IMG/VR virus record: IMGVR_UViG_3300005843_000404 | Span: 1 to 45,439 of that record | Origin: a virus | Reading direction: 5' to 3' (one strand) | Length of the DNA: 45,439 bases | Part shown: positions 1-9,178 of the stretch, in pieces | How the letters are laid out: each line of letters starts with the position of its first letter | How positions within the stretch are numbered: position 1 is the first letter of the stretch | Program-made: the position numbers and the translations under genes | The notes under the pieces: generated by a model | Database searches by the model: none | The model's input: only the letters and a program-made list of their open reading frames with translations | Told to the model about the DNA's origin: nothing

Positions 1-2055
1 CGCCCCGTGGATGCGGTATTCATCGCGCTTTCCGCCCAGATAATTGCAATGCAGGATCTTCGGGGCACATACCGCGTAAGGATGGCGATCATCGTGGTCA
101 TGACGCTCGTTGCCGCCGGCGCGGCGCTGCTTGGCGTAATGGCGGGCGGGAACGTGTTTGCCGCGATGCTGGCCATGGCGCTCATCGCCGTATCCAGCGG
201 CGCATGGCGGCATCTCAGTGCCGACTATGGCCCGCCAATGGGCGTCTCCTCCGCCCTGCTTCTCCTCCTCGGCATGGCGCAACCCGGCGGCTTGGACCAG
301 GGGTTGCACCTTGCCGGACAGGTTCTGGTTGGGGGATGTGTGGCAGCCGTCCTGCACATCGGGTTCTGGCTTTTCCGCCCGCAGCACGCGCTACGCTCCG
401 CAGTAGCGGAGACATGGGTTGCGGTGTCGGATCTCGTTGCAAAAATGCGTCTTGAAGGGGATGCAGATGCCGCATCGAAAGCCGGTACAATGGCAGCCGG
501 CGAACGTGATTTGCGCGCCGCGCTCGACCGCACATTTGTGATTCTCGGCGCAGGAGTGAAACGGCACCAGGACTCCCTGGTCGCGCATTTGGAGGAAATG
601 CGCCGCGAGGTCGTCCATTTTTCAATGCGCGTCATTGCGTTCAACAACTCACTGGAATCGCTGCAAAGCCATCCCGATTACGCGCGCAATCTGCCGGTCA
701 TCGATTCACTGCTCAAGGCGCTGGGCGATGCTGCACGGTCGGTGGCAATCACGCTCATCACGCACCGGCCGGAGAATTTCGCATCGTCCGAGGTGCGGTT
801 GCAGCGTTGCGGGCATCTTGTCAGCGTCCTCGACCGACAGCTTGGCACGATCACCGGCGACCTGGCAGTAATGCAAACTCGCGCTGCACTCGGGGAGATA
901 GGGCAGGTGCTCCCGCATATCCGTGAAAAACTCGGGGAAACCATCGACCACAGCGCGATGCGCTCCATGTTCCCGCAGGTCCTTCCCGAAATCAGCGGCC
1001 GCTCCGTCCAATCGCTCGCCGCGTGGATCAATCCCGGGCCGCGCCTTGATCCCGTGCTGGTGCGTTACTCGGCGCGCATGGCGGTGGTCACGATGCTGGC
1101 GGTCGCGCTTTACAAGGGATTCCACGTCCCGCGCGGCTATTGGGCCGCCTTCACAATCATCGTTGTGCTCCAACCCGACTATGGCTCGACCCGCGAGCGC
1201 GCCGGGCAGCGCATCGGGGGTACTCTCGCGGGAGTCATTCTCGGCAGCGCGCTGCTCTGGGTAAGCATGCCCCTGTTCCTGCTCGATGGCCTTGCGATCA
1301 TCACAGCATTCTGTTTCGCGTGGTTTGTGAAGCGCCGGTACGGCATCGGTATTTTTTTCGTCACGCTCCTGCTCGTGCTCATCACGGAAACGATGGCGCC
1401 TGTGAAAATGGAGTTCACCATCGCGCGGCTCATCTGCACGCTTGTCGGCGGAGCCATGGCGCTGGTCGCGGCGCTCGTTTTCTGGCCGGTGTGGGAAGGG
1501 CAGAAATTTCCCGCCCTGCTCGCCGAGGCAATCCGCGCAAATCGTGTTTTTCTGGAGGCTCTGTTCCCTCGTTTTGGGATAGCCAGTGATGGTACCGCGG
1601 TTGAGCCGCTCATGGCCCGCAGGCGTGCCGAGAATGCCAACCGTTACGCGGCTGAATCGCTCAAACGCCTGACAGCCGAGCCTTCCGCACGGGACGACAC
1701 CGCCCGCCGCTACGCCGCGCTGGCCACCTACAATCAGCGGATCACACGCGCTCTTACCGCCATGACAGTGCACGCCGGGGGGGGTATCACGTTGCGCCCC
1801 AACTCGCTAATGCCTGACCTTGTTCGCGATCTTGATACCACGCTGGAACAACTTGCCCTTGCCGTCGGGCGGGACAGTCCTGCCTCGTCGCTGAATGCCG
1901 GTCTTGAAAAAATCGAAGCCTTGATCGCCACCATCCACATCACCCCGCCGAAGGACACGCCCGGTGAACTATCCAAAGCCGGCCTCGTCTGGACACAGCT
2001 CGCCAAGTGCATCGGCGAAATCCGCGCAATGGCCCTCGCGCTCGGGCAGTCGTGA
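1..2055 (+). CDS. FUSC-family inner-membrane exporter (5' end cut by window edge)
   Basis: FUSC proteins (fusaric acid resistance / YccS / AaeB type) are inner-membrane transporters thought to export aromatic acids or similar compounds. The reading frame is open from base 1; a GTG at position 7 could be a start, but the protein opens inside a hydrophobic segment, so the true N-terminus probably lies left of the window. About 685 codons are visible. Two hydrophobic blocks (about residues 25-125 and 350-500) flank a soluble region, as in the family. The second block carries the recognisable RGYWAAFTIIVVLQPDYGST stretch near residues 378-396. An 8-G run lies at 1777-1784. The gene converges on the regulator pseudogene with a 9-base gap. 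It is ordinary chromosomal DNA, outside the prophage. Family call firm; substrate unknown. Confidence 0.85.
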   Translation, partial: RPVDAVFIALSAQIIAMQDLRGTYRVRMAIIVVMTLVAAGAALLGVMAGGNVFAAMLAMALIAVSSGAWRHLSADYGPPMGVSSALLLLLGMAQPGGLDQGLHLAGQVLVGGCVAAVLHIGFWLFRPQHALRSAVAETWVAVSDLVAKMRLEGDADAASKAGTMAAGERDLRAALDRTFVILGAGVKRHQDSLVAHLEEMRREVVHFSMRVIAFNNSLESLQSHPDYARNLPVIDSLLKALGDAARSVAITLITHRPENFASSEVRLQRCGHLVSVLDRQLGTITGDLAVMQTRAALGEIGQVLPHIREKLGETIDHSAMRSMFPQVLPEISGRSVQSLAAWINPGPRLDPVLVRYSARMAVVTMLAVALYKGFHVPRGYWAAFTIIVVLQPDYGSTRERAGQRIGGTLAGVILGSALLWVSMPLFLLDGLAIITAFCFAWFVKRRYGIGIFFVTLLLVLITETMAPVKMEFTIARLICTLVGGAMALVAALVFWPVWEGQKFPALLAEAIRANRVFLEALFPRFGIASDGTAVEPLMARRRAENANRYAAESLKRLTAEPSARDDTARRYAALATYNQRITRALTAMTVHAGGGITLRPNSLMPDLVRDLDTTLEQLALAVGRDSPASSLNAGLEKIEALIATIHITPPKDTPGELSKAGLVWTQLAKCIGEIRAMALALGQS

Positions 2056-2064
2056 CTCCCGGGA

Positions 2065-3379
2065 TCACATTCCCTTGATGATCCGGCCCAGCCGCTTCAG
2101 CGCGTTCTCAATGATCTCGCTCTGCGGGTTGCCGCAATTCAGGCGGATAAAATTCTGAAATTTCTGCTTCGCCGAAAAAATCGGCCCTGGTGCAATGCTG
2201 ATTTTTTCCACCAGCGCGCGCTCGAAAAGTTCCAGCGAGTTGATATGTCCCGGAAGCTCCACCCATAGCACCTGTCCGCCGGATGGTTGCGTGACCTTTG
2301 TTCCCTCCGGAAAATGCTCGCAGATGATGCGCGTCATCCATGCCGATTTGTCCGCGTAAACCCTGCGGAGTTTGCGCAGGTGGTGGTCGTAGCCGCCCGT
2401 GGCAAGAAAATCCGCAATCGCCATTTCCGGAAGCGTGGCATTGGCGAGCGTGCTCACCATTTTCAAGTGAAGGATCTGTTTCTTGAAACGCCCCGGCACG
2501 GTCCAACCGACGCGGTAGCCCGGCGCGAGCGTCTTGGAAAACGAATCGCACAGCAGCACCCCTCCGTCGCGGTCGAAGGATTTCGCCGTCTTCGGTCGCT
2601 CCGGGGTAAAGCAGATGTCGCCGTAGATATCATCCTCGATGAGCGGAATCCCGCGCTCCGCAAGCATCCGCACCAGCCGCTCCTTGTTTGCATCCGGCAT
2701 GCAACTGCCCAGCGGATTGTTGAAATTCAGGACGAAAAGGCACGCCTTTACCCGGTGACTGTCGAGCGCGAATGTCAGCGCCTCCAGGCTCACCCCGTCC
2801 ACCGGGTGCGTCGGGATTTCGAGCACCTTCATCCCCAGCGCCTCAATACATTGCAGGATGCCGAAGTAAGTGGGTGACTCGATTGCAATGGTATCGCCCG
2901 GCCCAGCCACCGCCCGCAAGCATAGCTGGATCGCCTCGGTGCCGCCGCACGTGGTGATGATGTCATCCGCCGATAGTGAGATCCCGCTGTCCAGCGCGCG
3001 CCTGGCGATTTGCGTCCGCAACGCCAGGTTTCCAGGCGCGATTTCATACGTGTTTCCCGCATCGGGATGGCGTCGCCCCGCAGCAGCCATCGCGCGGTTC
3101 AACGCTACCGAGGGCAGCAACTCCGGGCTCGGCAGCGCGGCCCCCAGCTTCACCAGCGCAGGGTCACGAGTAGCCTCCATCACCCGCATCGATAGATCGC
3201 AGATATTCACCTCGGTCGGACGTTTGGCAGGCTGCGACATCTCCGGCAGCGCCGGAGGAGTCCACATCTTTGGCCGCACGAAATAGCCGGACTGCGGTCG
3301 GGCCTCGATCACCCGTTCATCCTCCAGTATCCGGTACGCCTGCAACACCGTGGAAATGCTCACCCGGCGCAGGCGGCTG
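2065..3379 (-). pseudogene. MocR-type GntR/aminotransferase regulator, 5' end removed by prophage insertion
   Basis: MocR regulators join an N-terminal GntR winged helix to a PLP-binding aminotransferase-fold domain. The aminotransferase part is intact, with the NFNNPLG motif and the Schiff-base lysine in SFSKTLAPGYRVGW. At the N-terminus only the second half of the DNA-binding domain remains (RRVSISTVLQAYRILEDE followed by VIEARPQSGYFV). Everything upstream, normally 40-60 residues including the first helices, is missing. The open frame continues for about 12 codons into prophage DNA up to a TTG at 3414, but those residues do not resemble the family. The remaining 5' part should sit on the far side of the prophage. 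Without it the protein cannot bind DNA normally. It is unlikely to be made, because no host promoter remains. Confidence 0.85.
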
Positions 3380-3381
3380 TG
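3378..3381. other. Candidate prophage terminus (TGTG; host/phage junction)
   Basis: On the plus strand, host codons of the MocR gene stop at the bases before TGTG at 3378-3381. Mu-type ends start with TG, so the junction is at 3378 or 3380; the two cannot be told apart because the dinucleotide repeats. The assignment rests on where MocR homology ends and on the end-type repeats immediately inside. Confidence 0.6.
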
Positions 3382-3393
3382 TAGCCGCGCACG

Positions 3394-3437
3394 AGGTTTG
3401 GGAACAATTCGCAAAGGTTTGAGAAGAATGGGCGAAA
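3394..3437 (+). repeat. Two 21-bp direct repeats at the prophage end, probable transposase-binding sites
   Basis: AGGTTTG...AAT..GC..A starts at 3394 and again at 3415, exactly 21 bp apart, with about 16 of 21 bases identical. Each copy has the general form of a MuA end site (GTTT, then AA, then C/G-rich plus AAA). MuA sites are about 22 bp and occur as several copies at each end. The position, 13-57 bp from the terminus, fits the role. The second copy runs into an imperfect hairpin (GCGAAAAG / CTTTTTGC, 3432-3452) that might also end late transcription from the left. No gene lies between 3380 and 3472. Confidence 0.5.
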
Positions 3438-3472
3438 AGTAGCGCTTTTTGCAACCCCTTTGAATCGGCGTT

Positions 3473-4189
3473 TCAAGGCGGGATCTGAAAGACGACCTTC
3501 ACGCTCACGCTGCCGTCGTTGTTTGACCAGCCGCTGCTGTCGTGGAAGCCGAACACCAGGTTCCGGGCACCGGCTGGCACCGGAAAGGTGAGCAGGCTGC
3601 CGATGCGCGTCTCGACACCGTTGCGGCCGGGCAGATCGAAGAAACCCACGAGCGCGTCCGCTTCGCAGGAGATCGGGGTCAACAGGTCAGAGCCGATCGT
3701 GGCGCTGATATAGCCGGAATCGTCACTGCCGGAATGCGGGATGCCGTCCGGCCCGACCAGAGACGCGAACGGATCGTGCCGCCACAGCCCGCTGGCCGTG
3801 ATCTGGGCCGCAAATGCCCACGACGGCACGGGGACCAGCACGGGGCGGCAGAAATCAACGCTGTCCCCGAGGAAGCTGATGCCGGCGGGAGCGTAGGCGA
3901 AAAGAGGGTTCGCCACCGCAGGAACATCCACGGTCTTCGTGGCATCCAGAATCAGTTGTGCCACATCGAACACGGGCATGCCCGCCGTGGTCCAGTCCGT
4001 TGCCATGAACTCGGAGGGCGTCCAGTCCGTGGCCTGAACGACGCGCGGCGTTGCCCACGCATGAGTCAGGATGTTCACGGGGGTCAGCCACCAAAGTGCC
4101 CTGGTGAATGTGATCCAGCGGTCCACCCAGCCTTCACGCCGGATGGGAGCGCCAGCCATCGCCGCAGCTCGCGCATCGTGCCAGTTCAC
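3473..4189 (-). CDS. Tail-end protein: Tad2/DUF2829-like domain plus LecA-like lectin domain
   Basis: A 238-residue protein, the last gene of the late arm. Residues 1-75 share a pattern with the next gene upstream: a helix (ARAAAMAG), then IRREGW, then a closing EFMATDW. This matches the shape of the DUF2829/Tad2 family (xARxGW ... LxAxDW). Residues about 105-238 look like a LecA (PA-IL)-type galactose-binding jelly roll: ASGLWRHDP, VGPDG, DSGYIS, ALVGFF, IGSLLTFPVPAG and FGFHDSSGWSNNDGSV. In LecA the corresponding acidic/Asn loops bind calcium and sugar. The likely role is host-surface binding at the tail tip. It overlaps its upstream neighbour by ATGA. The domain matches are by eye: lectin part fairly convincing, Tad2-like part less so. 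Confidence 0.55.
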   Translation of the reverse strand: MNWHDARAAAMAGAPIRREGWVDRWITFTRALWWLTPVNILTHAWATPRVVQATDWTPSEFMATDWTTAGMPVFDVAQLILDATKTVDVPAVANPLFAYAPAGISFLGDSVDFCRPVLVPVPSWAFAAQITASGLWRHDPFASLVGPDGIPHSGSDDSGYISATIGSDLLTPISCEADALVGFFDLPGRNGVETRIGSLLTFPVPAGARNLVFGFHDSSGWSNNDGSVSVKVVFQIPP

Positions 4190-4572
4190 GGGAAGACGGT
4201 GGTGATCTTCAGCAGCTCGGCGAGCTGATCGGCGGGAATGATCTGCCCGGACGCCGCGGTCCAGTCGATGGCCCGGAACTCGGCGATGGCGAAATCGCTG
4301 GCCTGCACCACGGCGCGGGTGGTGAGCACCTTCGTCACGGCATCAAACTTTTGCAGCCACCAGAGCGCCCCTGTGAACTCCAGATAGCGGTCCACCCATC
4401 CGAGCCGGGCGATGCGGCCGCCGCCACGCGCCCAGGCTTCCGCCTGGAACCAGGTGAGCAGGACAACGGGGGTTGCGGGCGTTGTTGTGCCCCCGGTGCC
4501 GGTGGTGCTTCCCGTGCCGGTGGTTCCGCCGCCGAAGGTGACGGGATGAATAATGATTTTGCCAATAGCCAT
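4186..4572 (-). CDS. Tad2/DUF2829-like domain protein in tail module
   Basis: A 128-residue protein. The first 35 residues are a short start followed by a Gly/Thr-rich linker (GGTTGTGSTTGTGG). Residues about 38-110 are clearly related to the N-terminal domain of the downstream gene: both have GWVDR, a FT.ALWWL segment, VVQA.D and EF.A.DW. This suggests a tandem duplication with later fusion of a lectin domain to one copy. The domain resembles DUF2829, the fold of the anti-Thoeris protein Tad2, which traps cyclic ADP-ribose-type signals. In a tail cluster with a flexible linker, a structural or adhesive job is equally possible. No catalytic residues are evident. Confident as a gene, moderate on the domain. 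Confidence 0.5.
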   Translation of the reverse strand: MAIGKIIIHPVTFGGGTTGTGSTTGTGGTTTPATPVVLLTWFQAEAWARGGGRIARLGWVDRYLEFTGALWWLQKFDAVTKVLTTRAVVQASDFAIAEFRAIDWTAASGQIIPADQLAELLKITTVFP

Positions 4573-4576
4573 CTGA

Positions 4577-5542
4577 TTAATCCGGGAGGAAGTTGCCGAC
4601 GATCGGCATGTTAAATATGCCGCTGCTGCGACGGAGCGTGGAAGGCCCGGTCGGCCCCGAGGTCGCGTTCGGCTCGATCCATTGCAGCTCCGCGAGAGAA
4701 TCGAACATCGTGCCAGAGTCAGCCTCGTAATTCGTCATGGACGCCTTCAGCGCGTCGGACTCGATCTTGGCATAGAGAATGTAGACCGTGCTGGAACCGC
4801 TGCCCGTTTTGTTGAACGTGTTGCCGACGAGCAATGTGACGTCAGGCGCAAATTCCTTCAGCGAGAGATTCATCGCCGTGAGGGTGCCGAGATCGATGAC
4901 GTTCCCATTCCGGACGAAGGTGATGTAGAAAAGAAGGTCGTCGTCCTCCTTTATGACCAACCCATCTGGAAGCGTCACCTTCCCCGTTCCTACATCGACA
5001 GTCATATCCACGCCGCTGTGGTTCGAGTAGGCGGCCGGCGCGATGCCGATGGTGATATACACCGCCGCCGACGTGCCGTTGGTGTTCGTCACCTGCAGGC
5101 CCACGACATAGACGCCGGCAGTGATGCCCGCGCCGCCGATCGCGCCGGTCACCGGATTCAATGTCAGGCCAGGCGGCAGCGCCGAGGAGGTCCATGTGTC
5201 TCCCGCCGTCATGGTGCCGGAATCCGCGGTGCCCGTGGCGATCTCCGCGCCGCCCGGCGTGGCCGCGAAGGTGAACGTGTTCGCGTCCACGATCGTCACG
5301 GCATAGTAGACCTGCAGCGCGGTCACGTTCACCGGATTCACCAGAGAGGCGAACATGAACGGCTGGCCGGCTGAAAGGCCGTGCGACGTGCAGGCCGCGC
5401 GGCTCTTGCTGGTCACGATCGTGATGGCGCTGACGACCTTCGTCACGCTGGCGAGGTTCGTGGCCCATGGCTGGAAGATCCACGACTGCCATTGCTGGTA
5501 TTCGAGGACCGAGGTGGTGAGATTAATGACGGCTACGCTCAT
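4577..5542 (-). CDS. Tail/baseplate protein with Ig-like (He_PIG-type) domain
   Basis: 321 residues from the ATG at 5542 (MSVAVINLTTS). The open frame extends further upstream, but those residues are Arg/Pro-rich readthrough. The start sits in an AAAATTATG context with no Shine-Dalgarno sequence. The middle has the He_PIG signature: LPPGLTLNPVTGAIGG, then GVYVVGLQVTNTNGTS (about 115-160). The C-terminal half (LVIKEDDDLLFYITF, LSLKEF, YILYAKIESDAL) resembles the N-terminal domain of receptor-binding/upper baseplate proteins of siphophages. It lies between the large fibre-like protein and the lectin-type genes, which fits a distal tail role. Confidence 0.55.
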   Translation of the reverse strand: MSVAVINLTTSVLEYQQWQSWIFQPWATNLASVTKVVSAITIVTSKSRAACTSHGLSAGQPFMFASLVNPVNVTALQVYYAVTIVDANTFTFAATPGGAEIATGTADSGTMTAGDTWTSSALPPGLTLNPVTGAIGGAGITAGVYVVGLQVTNTNGTSAAVYITIGIAPAAYSNHSGVDMTVDVGTGKVTLPDGLVIKEDDDLLFYITFVRNGNVIDLGTLTAMNLSLKEFAPDVTLLVGNTFNKTGSGSSTVYILYAKIESDALKASMTNYEADSGTMFDSLAELQWIEPNATSGPTGPSTLRRSSGIFNMPIVGNFLPD

Positions 5543-5561
5543 AATTTTGAATCGTTGATGG

Positions 5562-7895
5562 TTATGCGATAGATGCGCCGAGTGTGCCGGCTGCCGGCGG
5601 GACGATGGAGTATTGAATCCAGCCGCGTGCGGTCGTGATCGAGTCCTCGGTGTCAAACTCGATGAGCCGGGCACGCAGCGCGAAATTGGCGCTGGCCGGC
5701 GCTGCAGGGTTGTTGGCCACGATCTGGTTGTAGAGCAGCGCGTTCGCGGAGAAGCCCCCGGCCGCATTCGCGATCACGCAGCCGAATGTGTGCGTGATCA
5801 GCGCGGGCGTCAGGATGATCTGCTGCCGGAGGATCGGCGTGGCCACGTCCCAGGTGATGCCTGCAAGGTTCGTGTCGGTCGTGTCGGGGCCGCCGATCAC
5901 ATCACGGGCCGCGATGCCCTTCTCGATCACGACCACATACTGCGCCTCGCTCGTGGCGTTGATAAGCTGCAGCGCAATGCTGAAGAGCACCGTGCACTTC
6001 GTGCCGACGGGAAACATCTTGTCGTTGATGAACATGTTCCAGAGCTGCTGCTCGAACGGGATCGGGTAGTAGCTGATCGTCGTGCCGCTCCGGCGCACCG
6101 GGTAAACCATGCGGCCGTCGCCCGCGATGTTCCCCTGGTCGGGGGAAACGCTGCTGCGAATGAGCCCGCCGCCGGGAATGATCAGGTCTCCGCCCGAGTT
6201 GTTTTTCCAGACCGAGCCTGCGGTGGTCGCGGGGACGACGCTGGTATCCGTCACGCTCGCATCGTGCGCGGCCGGCAGCATGAAGGGGGCGCGTGCCGGG
6301 AGCTTCGCGGGATCTTCGTCGCGGAGGAAGAGCGTCACGTTTTTCTGCGGCACGATCGGGATCGTGAACGTTCCCTGGTCGATGGCCGTATTCGCCACGG
6401 ACAAGCCGCCGGTCGGCAGCAGCCCCTCCACGGTCGTGAGGCGGTTGCCGAGATTGGTGAGCGCGGCATTCAGCCCGGTCACCTGTCCCATCGTGAGCAC
6501 GAGGTCCTCCGCGAACGCCGCGACCGTCTGTGCGCTCATCACGATCGCCGCCCAGGCATTCACGCCGGGCGCTCCCGTGAGCGCGGTGACCGTCACCTGG
6601 TCCGCCGAGTTGATCACCACGCTGAAGTCCACGCCGTCGACGAGCTGGCGGCCGTTGCTCACGTTCTGCCGCACAAACACATACACGGCCTCCGTGGCCA
6701 GCCCGTGTGCGATCGCGAAGGAAGTGTGCGACGCATCGCCGATCACGGCCTGGAAATATTGCTGCCCCGTGATCACCTGCGAGGGATCGAACGGGATGTA
6801 ATCCTTCGGCGACGGCGGCTGCAGCCAGTCGATGTTCGGCGTCGTGGCCAGTTCGGGGAAGATCACCGGCCGCACGATCGTGACATTGATCGTGAACGCT
6901 TCTTTCACGCGCACCACGGCGTCCTCGTCCGTGATCGAGAGCAGCACCTGCAGCGGCAGCGTCACCTGCGGAAGCTTGCGCAGCATCGACCAGAGTTCCG
7001 GGCGGTCGAGCAGCAGCGTGAAGGTGAGATCGCCGGGAGGCGCGTTGAACACCTCGACCTCCAGCAGGTCTTCGCCCGTGCCCTGGAAGTCATTGATGTA
7101 TTCGATGTTCGCCGTGTTCGGCAGCGGGTTGGTGACGTTGAAGCCGTTGCCGAAAACCGAGAGCGCGGTCTTGAGCTGGTCCGGGCCGTCGCTCTTCGAG
7201 AGCAGCGCCGTGCGCGCGTCCCCTTTCTTGAGCTGGTAGCTCCCGCGAAAATCCGGCGGGACATAGAGCGCCTGGATTTCATTCCAGAAAAGATCGCCGC
7301 TCGATCCGCCGCCCTGGACGCGCGACACGGAAGGCCCGGCCGGGACCACCGGCGCGGAGGCATCGGTGAAGGCGACCGGAGATTGCGTGAAGCGCAGCTC
7401 GTGCACCCACACGCCATCTTTCAGATGCGCGTTCACCCGGCCAAAGCTCACCGGCCAGAATTTGTTGTCCACGAGCGTGATCGTCACCTCCGCAGCGCCC
7501 GTGCCGAACACGAGCAGGAATGAATCATCCACCTGCGAGACGACGACGTTGCCATAGGTGCCGATGGAACTGAGCGCATTGATCGCCGCCTGCAGGTCCG
7601 ATGCCTTCACGTTCGGTCCCACGGCCGTGGCGATGGTGTTCGCGCCCGACTGCGCATCCGGGCCGATCTTGATCTTCGTGCTGCCGCCGAGCGGCCGCGC
7701 GTCCACGTTGCCGATCGCCGCCTGCAGCCCGTTCACCGTCGGGTAATAATCCACCGGCGACCCGGCGACGTCCTGCTGGAAGCGGAGCGCGAAGACCGGC
7801 TTCTCGCCGAAGGTGAACGGGGGCGGCGTCCAGTCGGCCGATCCGTCGAGCGTGGGCGTCTTCGAGGTGAGATTGACAACGAGGAGTGTTTTCAT
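5562..7895 (-). CDS. Large tail fibre/baseplate-like structural protein
   Basis: 777 residues, beta-rich, low in Cys, with no membrane segments. The N-terminal 400 residues contain at least two similar modules beginning FxFRQD/ELRFTQSP-type strands (for example FALRFQQDVAGSPV and HELRFTQSPVAF), suggesting internal duplication. A coiled-coil-like stretch (VTGLNAALTNLGNRLTTVE, about 470-490) separates them from a C-terminal beta domain with an RRSGTTISYYPIPFEQQ segment. Size and position match a central fibre or tip protein. I do not recognise a named family. It starts at 7895, overlapping the upstream stop by ATGA. Confidence 0.55.
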   Translation of the reverse strand: MKTLLVVNLTSKTPTLDGSADWTPPPFTFGEKPVFALRFQQDVAGSPVDYYPTVNGLQAAIGNVDARPLGGSTKIKIGPDAQSGANTIATAVGPNVKASDLQAAINALSSIGTYGNVVVSQVDDSFLLVFGTGAAEVTITLVDNKFWPVSFGRVNAHLKDGVWVHELRFTQSPVAFTDASAPVVPAGPSVSRVQGGGSSGDLFWNEIQALYVPPDFRGSYQLKKGDARTALLSKSDGPDQLKTALSVFGNGFNVTNPLPNTANIEYINDFQGTGEDLLEVEVFNAPPGDLTFTLLLDRPELWSMLRKLPQVTLPLQVLLSITDEDAVVRVKEAFTINVTIVRPVIFPELATTPNIDWLQPPSPKDYIPFDPSQVITGQQYFQAVIGDASHTSFAIAHGLATEAVYVFVRQNVSNGRQLVDGVDFSVVINSADQVTVTALTGAPGVNAWAAIVMSAQTVAAFAEDLVLTMGQVTGLNAALTNLGNRLTTVEGLLPTGGLSVANTAIDQGTFTIPIVPQKNVTLFLRDEDPAKLPARAPFMLPAAHDASVTDTSVVPATTAGSVWKNNSGGDLIIPGGGLIRSSVSPDQGNIAGDGRMVYPVRRSGTTISYYPIPFEQQLWNMFINDKMFPVGTKCTVLFSIALQLINATSEAQYVVVIEKGIAARDVIGGPDTTDTNLAGITWDVATPILRQQIILTPALITHTFGCVIANAAGGFSANALLYNQIVANNPAAPASANFALRARLIEFDTEDSITTARGWIQYSIVPPAAGTLGASIA

Positions 7896-9178
7896 GAGTT
7901 CAGGAATGCGGTTGGAAATGCGGGGGCCTCGTAGGGGAACGGCCCGTCCAGGGAGGCGCTGCGACGCGCCTGCGCGGCCGCTGCACGCTGTGCGGCCAGC
8001 CGGCCGTCCTTGTCCAGCCCGGTCGCGCCCTGGGCGGGCACGGGCGGCGTCTGGGGAAAGCGCGAGGTCGAGCCGCCGCCGGTCGGCACCCAGAAACTCC
8101 CGGTCATCGAATTCCCCTGCAGGATGTTCAGCGCCGTCTGGAAAGCGTCGTTGATCGAGGCCGTGGCGAAGTTGATGCCGATGGCCGCCGTGCCGCCGCC
8201 GAGGATCGTGGCCACGCCCAGCAGATCACCCAGCGCGTTCTGCGTGTTGCTCACCGGGCTGAAGGCCGGCTGCGCGTAGTTCAGGTCCCAGAAAAGGTTG
8301 TGCTGCACGAACGGCGTCCACGTCGCATCGGGCGCGGTGCCCGGCGCGGTGTTCGGAGGCGAGAGGAGATAGACCGTGGCCACGGGAATTTCATCGAATG
8401 TCTGCTCGGTGAAATCCCCCGAGAGCGGATCGATGCCCGAGGCCGCCGCCTGCTCTTCCGAAAAATCGGAGGTGCAGTAAACCTTCAGCCGGTCGGCGGG
8501 ACTAGGGCTCAGCAGCGAGAGTGTCTGTGTCACGTTCGAAACGCCCGTCACGATGCCCGGCTCCATCGAGACATTCGATGTCAGCCCCGTGCGCGGCTGG
8601 TGCAGGATGATGTCTGCGGCCCGCAGCAGCCGGTTGCCTTTCGGCGGTCCCGCGTCGTCCAGGTTCTCGGGAGCGCCGGAGAGAAGGTTGTCCTCCAGCG
8701 TCGGCGGCGCGGCGTTCACGCCACGGTCCCTGAAGAATTGCGGCACGGCCGATCCGGGCGCGTCGAAGCCGATCCCACGGAACGTGAGCGGCAGCGCCGG
8801 AGAAAAATAAAGCGGCACGTCGAGGATGAACGAGGGGAACGCTTCCTTCGGGTGGTCGAAGATCCACGCGGAGAAATAATCCTCCCCGCTCAGGGGATTT
8901 TTGCCATAGCCCTGGTCCGCTGCGGCGCGGGCCTCCGCGATCGTCATCTGCACCACGGGCGCGTTGCCGTTCACAAAGCCGGGCTTCACCGTCGCCACCC
9001 ATCTCCGCGCGTCCGCATCCCAGCGCGGCTGCGTGAACCACGGATGCCGCCACCGCGAGCCGGTGGGCGCGGAGAATGAAACACCCGCCCATGAGGTGGA
9101 GAGCCGCATGTTCGCGCCGGCCAGCGGCCTTGCCGGTGCACGCTCCTTTAATTCCTTCCGTGGAGGATAAATCATCAT
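7892..9178 (-). CDS. Uncharacterised distal-tail structural protein
   Basis: 428 residues starting MMIYPPRKELKERAP. Two adjacent ATG codons (9178 and 9175) overlap the stop of the upstream gene, so either may be used. The longer upstream frame is Arg/Gly-rich shadow sequence and was discarded. The protein contains WAGVSFSAPTGSRWRHPWF near residue 30, an Ala-rich helical segment around 240-330, and a C-terminus rich in Ala, Arg and Gln (AAQRAAAAQARRSAS). No enzymatic motif or transmembrane segment is seen. Placed between tape measure and fibre, it is probably a baseplate or tip component, but the family is unknown to me. Confidence 0.45.
   Translation of the reverse strand: MMIYPPRKELKERAPARPLAGANMRLSTSWAGVSFSAPTGSRWRHPWFTQPRWDADARRWVATVKPGFVNGNAPVVQMTIAEARAAADQGYGKNPLSGEDYFSAWIFDHPKEAFPSFILDVPLYFSPALPLTFRGIGFDAPGSAVPQFFRDRGVNAAPPTLEDNLLSGAPENLDDAGPPKGNRLLRAADIILHQPRTGLTSNVSMEPGIVTGVSNVTQTLSLLSPSPADRLKVYCTSDFSEEQAAASGIDPLSGDFTEQTFDEIPVATVYLLSPPNTAPGTAPDATWTPFVQHNLFWDLNYAQPAFSPVSNTQNALGDLLGVATILGGGTAAIGINFATASINDAFQTALNILQGNSMTGSFWVPTGGGSTSRFPQTPPVPAQGATGLDKDGRLAAQRAAAAQARRSASLDGPFPYEAPAFPTAFLNS

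Noticed and set aside
706-1773. 355-codon antisense frame in the FUSC gene
   Set aside because: His/Arg/Glu-rich composition without any domain look; mirror of a GC-rich real gene.
3380-3414. Intact start of the MocR gene at a TTG (3414)
   Set aside because: These codons lie in prophage DNA, do not match the family and would give half a DNA-binding domain.
5613-7523. 636-codon plus-strand frame
   Set aside because: Arg/His/Asp-rich shadow opposite the large tail protein, whose own frame has normal composition and coupled ends.
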